A stretch of 64,000 bases of DNA from Linum tenue (taxonomy: Eukaryota > Streptophyta > Magnoliopsida > Malpighiales > Linaceae). The position numbers and the translations under genes were made by a program. Positions 33,374-44,057 of this stretch are shown piece by piece (position 1 is the stretch's first letter; every line of letters starts with the position of its first letter). The notes beneath the pieces are model-generated. The model saw only the letters and a list, made by a program, of their open reading frames with translations. It was not told where the DNA came from and made no database searches. The stretch lies in contig CAMGYJ010000004.1 in assembly GCA_946122785.1 (NCBI GenBank), forward strand, positions 11,058,150 to 11,122,149, read 5' to 3'.

Positions 33374-33525
33374 GCATAGTATCCGACCCCCTTCAACCCA
33401 TCAAGACTCTTGGAAGCACCCTCCTAATTAGAAAGCAACGATACTTGAACCCATCAAGAATCTTACAATATTTCAATATATATTATGAATCTTTAACTTG
33501 CAAGAATAGTTTATTGATAATAAAT

Positions 33526-34012
33526 GGGTTATAGGTATAATATGCCCCTCTACTATGACGTTTTATCAAACATGCCCCTCTACTATTTTTTACATCAAAC
33601 ATGCCCCTGTACTTTGAAAAAATTATCAAGCATGCCCTTTTGTTAAGATTTCCATTGATAAAATCGTCAATCATGGTTGAACCGAGATTTAGACTTCCCG
33701 ACATCGGCAAATGGGAGCGAAAATGTCAGTTTTTTCTCCCGTTTTATTTCTCTGGGTCTCTTCAGAGTGAAATCATTTGGCTATACAAAAGAACAAAAAA
33801 AATTCTAAAGTGAAATTATTAGGAATATTTTAGACATTTGTGCCGCCCAAACCAAAGTTCGACCTTAGTTAACGGTTTTTGGATGAAAATTTAAACAAAA
33901 GGGCATGTTTGATCATTTTTACAAAGTACAGGGGCATGTTTGATGTAAAAAATAGTATAAGGGCATGTTTGATAAAACGTCATAGTAGAGGGGCATATTA
34001 TACCTATAACCC
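33526..34012. mobile_element. Foldback MULE-type MITE with perfect 9-bp target duplication
   Basis: Nearly identical inverted arms of about 120 bp (33526-33650 and 33890-34012) begin GGGTTATAGGTATAATATGC. They are flanked by ATAATAAAT at 33517-33525 and 34013-34021. Each arm holds three to four copies of CAAACATGCCCCT-like repeats. The centre (33660-33890) has a short GC-richer part without recognisable coding. Confidence 0.92.
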
Positions 34013-34227
34013 ATAATAAATATTAGCAATCAACATTCTTACAATTTAACAACTTTGAATATAAGTTCCAACTTTTCACTCAAGATGACCACCATAACCT
34101 TGAACACCACTCGAGGGAAAATCGTGCCCGAGTTTAAATATTTATAGGCATCTACCATACTCTACGTAAAGGAAAGCATCCACACTCGTCTTGGAATAAG
34201 GGTTGAAAGACAGAAGGTATCCTAAAA

Positions 34228-34545
34228 TGGGAGTTCTCTTGAAGACGTTAGAAGCTTCAAATTTGGAGGATGAAGGATCTGTGGTGAAGTTGGACCTTCA
34301 TACTCATCTCGTTGCTCACAAGATCTGCTGATCACACAAGATCCAGATAAAGGACAACCATGATGAGAAGGCAACTGCAAAAATTTGAGAAAGTGACCGT
34401 ACGTGTTAAGGGGATGAAGGGGAAGATTGCAAAGATGAATCTAACCACGGGTGGAAATGGATGATAATTATAAATCACTATATGATTACTATATTAGTGA
34501 GGATACGTTAGTTGATGTTGTTGAAGGAATTAGGTATGTTTATTA
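34228..34545 (+). pseudogene. Second ubiquitin-like pseudogene remnant
   Basis: From ATG 34228 (MGVLLKTLEAS) the frame has stops, but the order of pieces parallels the gene at 29554: VKLDLHTHLVAHKI, KIQIKDNHDEKATAKI, KVTVRVKGMKGKIAKMN, then DDNYKSLYDYYISEDTLVDVVEG, which aligns with DDLVSNYYVSGNTVIEVVES of the other copy. It is a relic of the same UBL family and suggests an old tandem cluster. Confidence 0.45.
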
Positions 34546-36116
34546 GTTGGTTGAATGGGTGATTAGGCTAATGTAATTGGACAGACACCGTTGCTAGGTG
34601 AGGCTATCATATATTAACTATTTGAATTGTCGTATTCTGTTGAAAATAAACACTCGGCTGTGTTTTGGATAATAAATTAATATTGTGTCATGAATCTTGA
34701 AGCATGTACTATCGTAAAAAATGAATCTTGAGAAAATTATGTTGCTTTAGGCTATGTTTGATCAAGAATTTTGAGTGTTCATCATGAACAAACATGACAA
34801 GTATATGGTTTTGCTGACAGTGGTGGGGAGATAAGGAAAAAAATTATTCTCAATCTTACTTGATAGGTTGAAGAAGAAGTTAAAGCACTGGAAGGCGAAG
34901 ACGTACGATGTCGATCGTAGCGAAAGAGGTTCTTTTAGAGTCGATAACTCATGTGCAATTCACTTATGTAATCTCACTATTTATTATACCATAAGGATTA
35001 TCAAAAGTGCTCATAGTCTAATCTCAAACTTCTAGTGGGTTCAACGAGGACTGAACGTCAAACTCACTGGATCATATAGGAGGAACTTCGTCGCTCGAAG
35101 GCGGAAGGCAGGAACTTTGTCGCTCGATGAAATGTCCCTTCCAAGATATCTCACTTAGCTAACGGCATCTCTAAGAAAATTGTTAGCAAGGCACGAATGA
35201 TGCAAGAACCATAGCCGGAAAGGATTGTATATCGTGACGATCAAATCAATACTATATTTCAGATGGTTTACCTGTGGCATGTGCTATATGCATTGGATGT
35301 ATCCACCTCCTGAACTCCTCCTCTAGACGCCTTTCCATATATAATTAGCTTGTAGCCAACGTCCAATGTTATAGCGATAGCCAAAACATGCCTCTCCAAA
35401 ACATGCCTCGTGAACTCCTCCTCTTATTATCAATTAACAACCATTGATAATAAGGAAATAATTAAATGAGACAATATGGAAATGGTCTTAATTAACAATC
35501 ATCCCAAAATTCTTTAATTAACCCACAAATATCCGTTTCCGCAATTAACAACCGTTGATAATTAGAAAATAATTAAATGAGACAATGTAAGTTGTATTAA
35601 ATAATTATCCCTAATTAACAATCATCTTCATTTGAACGAATGCAATGTAAGTTGTATTAAATAATTATACAAAACATTGTACATAATAGTGCTAATTAAA
35701 TTGATAGAATTAGGTAGATTGGTGATAAAATAACATGTCTAATTCCATTTCCCTAATTGACAACCGTAAAAAATATTCCTTAATTAACACGTCTTTCCTT
35801 AATTAACACGTATAATTCTATAACCTACATCTAATGTCATTTCCTTAATTGACATCCCAAAAAAGAATCTTAACTAACATGTCCTACTCCATGACTCACG
35901 AGTCACGTCTAATTTCATCTCTCCAATTAATAATAGTAAAAAATTCTCTTAATTAACACTACTAAGCACGAAAAAAGGATATTTTGTATTATTAATGACG
36001 ATCCAAACATTTTCCTTAATGAAACCATACGTGGGTATTGGTTCTGATAATTCTAAATATTAATTATTTATTGATTTGTATACTATTTATAATTATCCAT
36101 AATTTATTTATATAAT
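34546..36116. other. AT-rich stretch with local duplications
   Basis: Within 35430-35960 an ATTAACAACC(A/G)TTGATAAT...AATTAAATGAGACAAT block and GCAATGTAAGTTGTATTAAATAATTAT recur, showing degenerate tandem duplication. Nothing coding is supported. Confidence 0.45.
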
Positions 36117-37767
36117 GAGGGTTGGATTTTTACCAATTAGCGTTTAAGGATATTACGGTTTGACTTTCACCAATTAAGATTTTGCCGCCCGGTAGATTAC
36201 TATTTGCCGCCCACAATTTTAGAAATCTATATTAAATTTTAACAATTTATGGATAATTTATTTAATTTTTTTGAATAGTTCTAAAATATATATTAAATTT
36301 TTTATAAAACTTTACCCAAGGAATCGGGTTGCGGAGAGGACTATTTGTGATTGTGGAAGGTTGGAAAAATGCATCCTTTTGCAATTACTAGAGCCATCAA
36401 CATGAAAAATTATAGAAACTCTCACCGATCCCTTAAAATGTGAATATGATTGTAGTGGAATTGACCGTTTCTCGATTGAACGTACCAGACATAAAATGAT
36501 GAATAGTGTTCAAATTTACGTCGATATTTTTCGGGGCTCTGTGGGTCGTAACGAGGTGCTTTATGACCCTACCACGTGTATTTTAACGATGCTAATGATT
36601 GTTGTTAGTGGATGCATAGAAGATTTTGCCTCTAAAACAATGTCGTAGTAGCATTCGATGGATCGATATTGAAGGTAGCTATTTTATTGGAATGAGGGTT
36701 TAGGGTTAGGGAGGTGTAGACGGTGTAAGATTGGATGGAGTCGAGTTGGTTTGTTATACGTCATTTTGGGTCGGATTGATTCAAATGTGGTCAAATCCTA
36801 ATTAAGTCAAATCCTACCCTAATTAGTAAAGGTCAAACCCTAATCTCGCTAGAACCTAATTGGTCAAAATCAAATCATAATCTATGATTGAATCACTAAT
36901 CTAACTAATTTAACTATATTCTTTCAATTAATCATTACTAACCACCTTCAAAAGCCACCCTTGTTAGTTTACTAGTTGCCACATTTATTCCTACAACTAT
37001 TTTTACACAAAAACAAAATCACCTAAAGAGAACAAACTCAACAGCTAGCATAGACAAACACGGAAAGTACAATTAAGTTAATTGTATTAACCTAAATTGA
37101 TTATTCCTTCAACTTTTTGCCTTAATTTCGTTTCCCATAATTAACAACATAAACAATTCCTTCATTAACATATGTGACCTTTATTCCGCAAATAACCTTA
37201 ATTACCAACCGAAACAAATTTCATTAATTATTCACATTTAACACAATTTATTAATATTTATTTCTTTAATTAATTTCCTCAATCAAAGTGCTTTTTAATT
37301 AGTTCTGGCGGCGACCATCCAAACTCCAGCGTCGCACCACCCCTTCCGGCCCGAAGTCCGACCGACCCCGTTGATGCCAGAGATCGGACCCCGTCCGACA
37401 ATTGTGCGCGGACCCCGTCCGATTTTCGCAGGCGGACGGCGTCCGTTGGCGGCGAGCATATATTTTTTTTTCCTGTTTCGTTTATTGGGAGGTCTGGCGG
37501 TTGTGAGTTGGGAGGTCTAGCGGCCGCGATGATGTGGTGGACCGCGGCGGAGATGATTTGGGAGGTCCGGTGGCGGCGATGATGTGGTGGACGGAGGTGG
37601 AGATGGTTTTTGGTGGTCGGCAGCGGAGGTTGCACTGGCCAGCGGCGATGGTTGGGAGGGAAGGGTGTGAGGGTGATGAAAGGAGTGTTGATGGGGGCAA
37701 AAATGTCATTTTGAATTAATACATGAGCGGCAAATAATAAATATACGGGCGGCAAATAACAACCCTC
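36117..37767. mobile_element. Putative TIR element with TTTGCCGCCC motifs at both ends
   Basis: The left end (GAGGGTTG..., then TTTTGCCGCCCGGTAG and ATTTGCCGCCCACA at 36180-36220) is mirrored at the right end (inverse GAGGGTTGTTATTTGCCGCCCG and TTATTTGCCGCTCATG, 37720-37767). No clear target duplication is seen, so the boundaries are tentative. The GC-rich end (37300-37700) is open on both strands but not recognisable. Confidence 0.4.
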
Positions 37768-38348
37768 TTAACAATTGTCATCAACTTAAATAGTTCCTAC
37801 CAAACCAGATAACATCGAATTGCGGATTCTCGTACAGCCTTAGCACAGGCTAGCTAGTGGAAGCAGCACATCAATCATTCTTGTGATGTCTATCTATCTA
37901 TGGTAGGCAAATGCTATCTCTTGATTTTATTCTCAGCTAAAACGCAAATTTGTCCTTTTCTACAAAATATCTAATCAGTCCTATTAGAGCATCCACATAG
38001 CCTGTCTTCTCCCTATTTCATAGTGACATGGCATTTTTCATTGGCTATTTCATGGTTGGAGGAACTCATGTCAGACATGGGATATTTCATCTAGTGAAAT
38101 GCCAAATGCCCACATTTGTCCTTTTCTTTTTTACTTTCATTTTTCATTTTCTTTTAATAGTTGGGACAATCATTTTAGTTTCTTTATTAACGTGTTTTTA
38201 TACTTTTGTAGTTTATTTACTTGAGATAATCAACATTAATAAATTCATAACTCTTACATTAAAGATTAAATTACATAGCCTAAACGCATGATTATTGTAG
38301 CTGATGACGGAAATGAAATTCACATAAATTGGTACGCATATAGAAGTC

Positions 38349-38848
38349 TTAAACTGTAACAGAAAGCAAATACGCGTACGACAATACACACCTACATAAA
38401 TTATTCAAAGCATGAAATAAAATCACTGATCTCCCAATTTTCTTTTCATACAACATTTTTTGTGCGTCTGTCGTCGTTGATAGTTCCATTTCCATCAATT
38501 TCACAATTAACTTATCTCTCTTATATGCTTCTTTCTTCCTCTCTCGTTCCTCTCTTTTCCTCTCTCGTTCCTCCTCCAGTCTTACCTTTGCAGCCGTGAA
38601 CTCTTTCAATGCGTCTACCTTTCCTACTTCAATACTAATTTTTTGTTGCACTGTTGCTTGCATACTTTCCACCGAATCAGATGACATAGATGATCTTTTA
38701 CCTTTATCCTTTGACTCTTTTCTTCCTGGAGGACGAGAATGAGAAACAACCTCACAATCTCCAAGGGAGGCATGCTTGTGTTAGAGGAGGATGAAGTATA
38801 TTGGCCTGTAGCAGTATTCTTATTCCTCTTTGATCCTCTTTCTGTCAC
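38349..38848 (-). pseudogene. Harbinger ORF2 remnant (NAM-associated / Myb-like partner protein C-terminus)
   Basis: The minus-strand frame 38687-38349 begins MSSDSVESMQATVQQKI and has a long E/R/K helix (EEERERKREERERKKEAYKRDKL), the C-terminal pattern of the Harbinger partner protein. An upstream piece (38848-38690, KRNKNTATGQYTSSSSNTSM) joins only after a frameshift. The Myb/trihelix DNA-binding part that should lie further right is missing and is replaced by tandem duplications. The partner normally helps import and DNA binding of the transposase. Confidence 0.7.
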
Positions 38849-38854
38849 TTTATC

Positions 38855-39105
38855 TCTGCTTTAAACCAACACCACACACCCCTTTCTGTCACTTTGCAGA
38901 GAAAAATCCTACCCGATCAATAGAAAACTCCATCTTACCTACCTTATCTCATCTCATCTCTGCTTTAAACCAACACCACACACCCCTTTCTGTCACTTTG
39001 TAGAGAAAAATTCTATCCAACCAATAGAAAAGCTTCATCTTACCTACCTCATCTCTTTATCTCATCTCATCTCTGCTTTAAACCAACACCACACACCTCT
39101 TATCT
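38855..39105. repeat. Tandem duplication (~105-bp unit, ~2.3 copies) in the Harbinger divergent promoter
   Basis: CTCTGCTTTAAACCAACACC recurs at about 38855, 38958 and 39071, with CATCTTACCTACC blocks between. It lies where the ORF2 5' end and the shared promoter are expected. Confidence 0.8.
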
Positions 39106-39192
39106 TCTTATCATCCCTCCCTCATATGAAAAATATGCTCCATCAATAAATATAACTACACATTGATGTCTCAGCCATAATCCTCACAACAT

Positions 39193-40571
39193 GGATAATA
39201 TAGAGATGAACTTTTTATCTTCTTCTTCCACTTCATCTTCCTCATCTTCTTCAGATCCCGATCCCAATAACCCTTTTTCTAATGAAAACATTGTTCGATG
39301 GTTTCTTGATGATTCACTATCTGAAGTTTTGGAATAATATGTGCAATTGCAACAACAAAAACTAGCAGATGAATCCTCTTCATCTAGACGTAGAATAAAG
39401 CCAAGAAGGTACATTGAAAGGGGGTCGTGAAGATGAACACCAACAATTGTACAATGATTACTTTGCTGAAAATCCAATATTCCCAGAAGACAAGTTTCGG
39501 CGAAGATTTTGCATGAGAAGAAGCTTATTTCTTCGCATAGTTGAAGGTGTCATGAATCAAGATTCGTTCTTCCAAAGCAATCATGATGCCACGGGCAGAT
39601 CAAGCCTTTCACCCCTTCAAAAGTGCACAGCAACAATTCGAATGTTAGCTTATGGTGTGGCTGTAGATGTTGTTGATGAATATCTGCGAATTGGTGAGTC
39701 CACTCCAACATTATGTGTTAAAAAATTTGTAAGAGCTGTCAATGTTGTGTTTGGTGACGAGTACCTAAGGAGGCCCAATGTTGCTGATGTCGAGCGTTTG
39801 CTCCATGTGGGAGAGCAAAGAGGTTTCCATGGTATGTTAGGAAGTATTGATTGCATGCACTGGAAATGGAAAAATTGTCGGGTAGCTTGGCGTGGGCAAT
39901 ATGCTAGAGGGGATCATAAAACCCCAACCACTATGCTTGAAGCTGTTGCTTCACAAGATTTGTGGATATGGCATGCTTTCTTTGGTGTTCCAGGTACACT
40001 GAATGACATAAATGTGTTAGATCGGTTTCCTGTCTTCCGTGAAGTGTTAGAAGGGAAAGCACTAAAGGTTCAATTTTCTGTTAATGGAAGAATCTACAAT
40101 TTGGGATATTACCTAACTGATGGTATTTATCCCAATTGGGCTACTTTCGTCAAGTCAATTCCATTACCTCAAGGACCAAAACACAAGTTGTTCACAATGA
40201 AGCAAGAGGCAGCTAGAAAAGATGTCGAGAGAGCATTTGGGGTGCTCCAACCACATTTTGCTATAATCAGTGGACCGTCACGCATGTGGTGTAAAGACCT
40301 AATCGCTGAAATAATGAGAGCATGTATAATTATGCACAACATGATTGTGGAAGATGAGCGAGATACATATGTTCGTCAGTTTGATTACACAGATGAAGAC
40401 GTGAACTTCGAAGTCTCGATGCCTACAGTTTCTCAAAATCATCTCCCAGAGTATGATGAGTATCTTCGGAACCACAAAAGGATTCGTAATAGGTCAACAA
40501 ATAATCAACTTCAATCCGATTTAATAGAAGAGATATGGAATCGATTTGAAGACGAAGGGTACGATGATTAA
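39193..40571 (+). CDS. PIF/Harbinger transposase (HARBI1-like nuclease), N-terminus broken
   Basis: The uninterrupted part (39414-40571, 385 aa) includes FRRRFCMRRSLFLRIVEGV (helical DNA-binding region) and the DDE nuclease. The first catalytic Asp is in LGSIDCMHW, the second in PGTLNDINVLDRF, and the Glu in KDVERAFGVLQ, followed by CIIMHNMIVEDE. All three acids are present. The likely native start is ATG 39193 (MDNIEMNF, serine-rich); a TAA at about 39337 and an extra G in a G5 run at about 39422 separate it from the core. A single consensus error could explain the second break but not the first. It would cut and rejoin DNA at TTA sites together with its Myb-like partner. Confidence 0.88.
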
Positions 40572-41139
40572 TCTAGCATCATTTCTATGTATTTGTATTA
40601 AGTGTGTTTATTTGCAATAGTAATTGTGTTATTTACGTGTGTTTATTTGAATTGTGATTGTGTTGTAATTTGTCATTTGAATATTGTACTTGTGACTTTA
40701 ATAAGAGTTTCATGTATTTTTATTAAAGTCTACCCATTTTAAATTCCATAATTTATTTTTTAATCGATGAATAAAGTTATAATATATTTTTTAATGAATT
40801 AGTAAATTTATTTCATCATTGATAAATTAAATAATTACAATAGATTATTTTAATTATTTGATACATCTTAAATTGGTAAAATCATATAGGTTAGATATAA
40901 ATGTATAGATATATTAAAAACTAAACTGGACCCACCATATGAAATAGATAGTGGATTTATGGATGTAAAGGAAATGGAAGTGATATGTAGTGAAATAGAA
41001 AAAGTTGTTGATGTGGCAGTAGGGACCACATATGGAATAGAAATAGTATTTCATGTATGTGGATGGTCTTATAAACCCTTCGGATCATAGTAAAATTGGC
41101 ACGTAGTACAAAAGGACCAACGCACCCCTCCTTCTCTCT

Positions 41140-41196
41140 CCTCTGTTATAAAATCCAAAACCACACCGCTAAGGACTGGGATGTGGCTTCGTTATT

Positions 41197-41252
<56 letters not shown>

Positions 41253-41277
41253 ATTTTAGCAGCGATCAGCATCAACT
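41140..41277 (+). promoter_or_regulatory. TATA box and 5' UTR with (GA)n tract of the small gene
   Basis: A TATA-like motif (GTTATAAAATCC, near 41145-41156) precedes a 5' UTR containing about 18 GA units (41208-41245). GA tracts are common in plant 5' UTRs. The Harbinger right end (41068) lies about 80 bp upstream of the TATA box. Confidence 0.5.
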
Positions 41278-41576
41278 ATGGGATTCTGGAGGAACTTGGG
41301 GTATGATTTCTTCAAGTTCTTCGTCATCGGCGGGGCGTACTACCTGGCTCGGAGCTCTCTTTCACCATGTGCGTTATAGTAAGACCTTACCCTACCTATA
41401 CCTATACGCTCTGCTAAATTTTTTGTTTTGTTTTCTCTGGTCGCCGATTCATATTTCCCGGCCGGTCAACGATGACCTAATTTTAATCCTTTTCTTCTCC
41501 GTTTTATTCAGGTCCTCACTCTGTGTCCAAATCACTTCATATTCTTGGGCCAGTTGGAGAAGGCGGTGCTGCCTAA
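41278..41576 (+). CDS. Small two-exon gene, predicted 51-aa membrane peptide
   Basis: ATG 41278 opens MGFWRNLGYDFFKFFVIGGA, then YYLARSSLSP. A GTGCGT donor at 41369 and a pyrimidine-rich TTATTCAG acceptor (ending 41511) define a 143-bp intron. Exon 2 (41512-41576) completes CPHSVSKSLHILGPVGEGGAA and a TAA. Spliced length is 51 codons. Residues about 10-24 form a likely membrane or amphipathic helix. A 169-codon unspliced frame overlaps it but has the composition of UTR plus intron. I cannot assign a function. The GA-rich 5' UTR, TATA box, good splice sites and non-repetitive setting favour a real host gene. Confidence 0.5.
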
Positions 41577-42210
41577 GCCCAGGGAATGCACTAGCTCCGA
41601 ACTAATTACCAGTCGTTGCGATCAGTACTTTGTGTTCCGTCTCTTTTCTCCCACTAGTATCCAGAAGCTAGCTAGTGATTAGTATGTAATTAACATGTGG
41701 TCTTCTTTATTAAGAAGCTCCCCGTTTTCGATTTGCTTTCCTTTCGTTTCTAGGGTTTTTGTGGGCGTGCTCTAGATTAATTAGGTTTTTGAATCTATGG
41801 GCCCGGTCGGCAGGTGTTTAATGTAGTTGCTGCAATGCATTTATCATTGTCAATGTCATGAACAATGTGATTAGTGTGTGTTTAACATCTTATTCTCAAA
41901 GATGCAGGCCTTGCCGGATGTGGATATTCCTTTGATTTCATGGGAAGGAGTCGGTCATGATGCCTAATAGATGTTTGATGAAATGTGCCTGAGAAGCACC
42001 CACCTACTTGTCTGGGGCCGTGGGACCTTTTGAAAGCACCGTTGTTGGCTAAGCATAGAGTGAGCAATTGAAAGGCACATCGTCATTACTTTGTTAAATC
42101 GTATCTTGTTGGTAGTGAGACCGGAAAAATAGTTCATACAGAACCTTTGTAGATGTAGAATTTTATGGGTATAAAATAGATAAACCACAATTCAAAACAC
42201 CAAATATTCT
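41577..42210. other. Downstream region of the small gene
   Basis: No ORF or repeat is supported. It may include 3' UTR and a 3' UTR intron (an acceptor-like CTCAAAGATGCAG at about 41894-41908). An insertion point of the LINE poly(A) end follows at about 42211. Confidence 0.3.
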
Positions 42211-42269
42211 TTTTTTATAGAAACCTGAATTTTATTCATAAATAAATTCAACCATCCTTCTCAAGAAAA

Positions 42270-42745
42270 GAAAGGATAGACATAGGACGCCTTTGGGCCC
42301 AAAGTTCTGCGGTGTCCCAATTACAAGCTAAATGGGCCATAACATGGGTCAGTTCGTTTTCGGTTCGTTTAATGAAACTCCATTGAACCGACCCGAGACC
42401 CGAGACCCGTCGCCCTATCTCTGATTTCTCGGGCCATCACTCCACCCTTCAGTCTCGTCATTTCCTTCGCCTGAATCTGTTAGATGGCAGCGAGACAGTT
42501 ACTTTCCACCACCACCATCTGGAGATTGTGCTACTCCGCCACCTGCACACCAAAAGCGATCGCTAGGAGCTCTGCTAAGTCTGGCGGCCATTGGATTCGT
42601 TCCCGTCGCACCGCTGCGAGGAGGAACTTCCCATTCGCATCTCTGGCTACCACTCCTAAGCCAGTTCCTTCATCCGTCAGCACCGCCGCATCCACGTTCA
42701 GTTTCACCCAGCCTTCTTGCGGTTTTTCCCAGGTATCCTTCCTCC
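42270..42745 (-). pseudogene. LINE RNase H domain fragment
   Basis: Minus-strand frame: WEKPQEGWVKLNVDAAV, GLGVVARDANGKFLLAAVRR, DLAELLAIAFGVQVAE, then an in-frame TAG; the C-terminal ELTHVMAHLACNWDTAELW piece is near 42300-42360. The D..E..D pattern of plant LINE RNase H is recognisable. Confidence 0.8.
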
Positions 42746-42784
42746 CTGACCCGACCCAATTCTCGACCCGTTCTTGCCTAAATT

Positions 42785-43098
42785 ATATGTAATCTTAGTT
42801 AAATTACTTAGTATTTTTCTTTTATTACATCATAATTTAGCTATAATAAAGTTTTAAATTAGTGAAAACCTCAATTTCTCTAATAATTTAACTACATTTA
42901 TCATAATAATGTTTGTTTTCTTCGTCATATAATAAAAATAATGAATATTTCTAATGTTTTTCATATAAATTGCATACCCATTGGGTTGACCTGCCCCAAC
43001 CTGCGAACCGTGATAAATTACCTGCCATGTACCCATCCTGCCACCGGGCGGGTCTGGGTACCAAGAAACCCGCCCCGGACCTGCCGCATTGCCATTCC
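42785..43098. mobile_element. hAT-like terminal fragment inside the LINE
   Basis: The end at 43098 reads, on the minus strand, CAGGAATGGCAATGCGGCAG followed by GGGCGGGT and GGTACCC motifs. It resembles the ends of the hAT element at 14503 (TAGGGATGGCAATGGGT). The opposite end and target duplication are not seen, so it is a fragment. Confidence 0.5.
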
Positions 43099-43109
43099 TG
43101 CTCCTTATG

Positions 43110-43884
43110 ATTTTTCTGCATCTGTTGTTTGTATTCAGATTTGACTGTGTAACAACCCTTTTTCTCTGCACCCCAGACTAGGGTATCCTTGGCTGGTTGC
43201 CTCTGAACGGGGATGACAATTATCTTCTCCTTTTCTTCCATATTGAAATCGATCAGCAGCATATTAGTTCTCCACCTTCTTTGCTCGTGGTCAATTAGGT
43301 CAATAACTCTAGTTAAACCCCTTTGTATTTGGTTTAGATGTAGTCACCCGAAACTCAGCCTCCTTTGCACCGACCAACTATTTATCTGACCAAATGTTAA
43401 TGTTCGAGCCATTACCAACCCTCCAATGAATTCCATCCTTCACCACTTGTTGAGCAGCCATAATGCTTCTCCAAGTATAACTAGGATTGGATCCTAGCCT
43501 TGCTTGTAAGATGTTAGAGTTGGGGTAGTACTTGGCTTTCAGCATTCTGGCCACTAGGGATTCTGGATTGTTGATGAGATTCCATATCTGCTTCCCTAGT
43601 AGTACTATGTTGAAAGTTTTCAAGTCCCTAAACCCCATCCCTCCTTCCACCTTTGGTTTACATAGTTTATGCCAAGCTATCCAAGGAATTCTCCTTTCTT
43701 CTTTATGTTGTCCCCACAAAAAACTAGCAATAGCTTTCCTCATTTCACTCAACACCCCATCAGGTATTATGAACACTAACATCGAGTAGGTAGCCTGATC
43801 TTGTGCCATCGATTTTATGAGCACCTCTTTTGCTTCTATGGATAGGGTTTGCCCCTTCCAGTGCTTATTTTTTTTCTTATTCAA
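43110..43884 (-). pseudogene. LINE RT C-terminal (zf-RVT) region
   Basis: 43884-43378 reads LSIEAKEVLIKSMAQDQATY..FLWGQHKEERRIPWIAWHKLCKPKVEGGMGFRDLKTFN, typical of plant LINE connection domains, and ends at VGNGSNINIWSDK. DTLVWGAEKKGCYTVKSEYK at about 43140-43200 is the start of the zinc-binding domain. The cysteines of that domain are lost to a hAT-like insertion. Confidence 0.85.
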
Positions 43885-44057
43885 TCAACCAGCACTTGGA
43901 AGGCTGCTTTTTCCTCTCTGCCCATTACTGTAGGTAGACCTAGATATTTTTGATGAAAATTCACCTGTTGCATTCCAAGTATGTTTGACAATTTATCACG
44001 TTTAGTCTGATCCACCCTTGGGCTGAAACTGAGCTTAGACTTATGCATATTAACCAC

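Larger units (their letters stand above)
37987..41068. mobile_element. PIF/Harbinger DNA transposon with TTA target duplication
   Basis: The ends are GAGCATCCACATAG (37987) and the inverse of CATGTATGTGGATGGTC (ending 41068), flanked by TTA at 37984-37986 and 41069-41071, the canonical PIF/Harbinger target duplication. It carries two divergent genes as usual for the family: a DDE transposase (plus) and the remains of a partner DNA-binding protein (minus). Length is 3082 bp. The catalytic core is open, but the transposase N-terminus and the partner gene are damaged. Confidence 0.92.

Noticed and set aside
36690..36712. TTTAGGGTTAGGG, telomere-like
   Set aside because: Only two units; not an interstitial telomeric array.
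41096..41605. 169-codon plus-strand ORF
   Set aside because: It is formed by 5' UTR (including a GA run read as Arg-Glu), exon 1 in the wrong frame and intron sequence. The spliced 51-codon frame is the better model.
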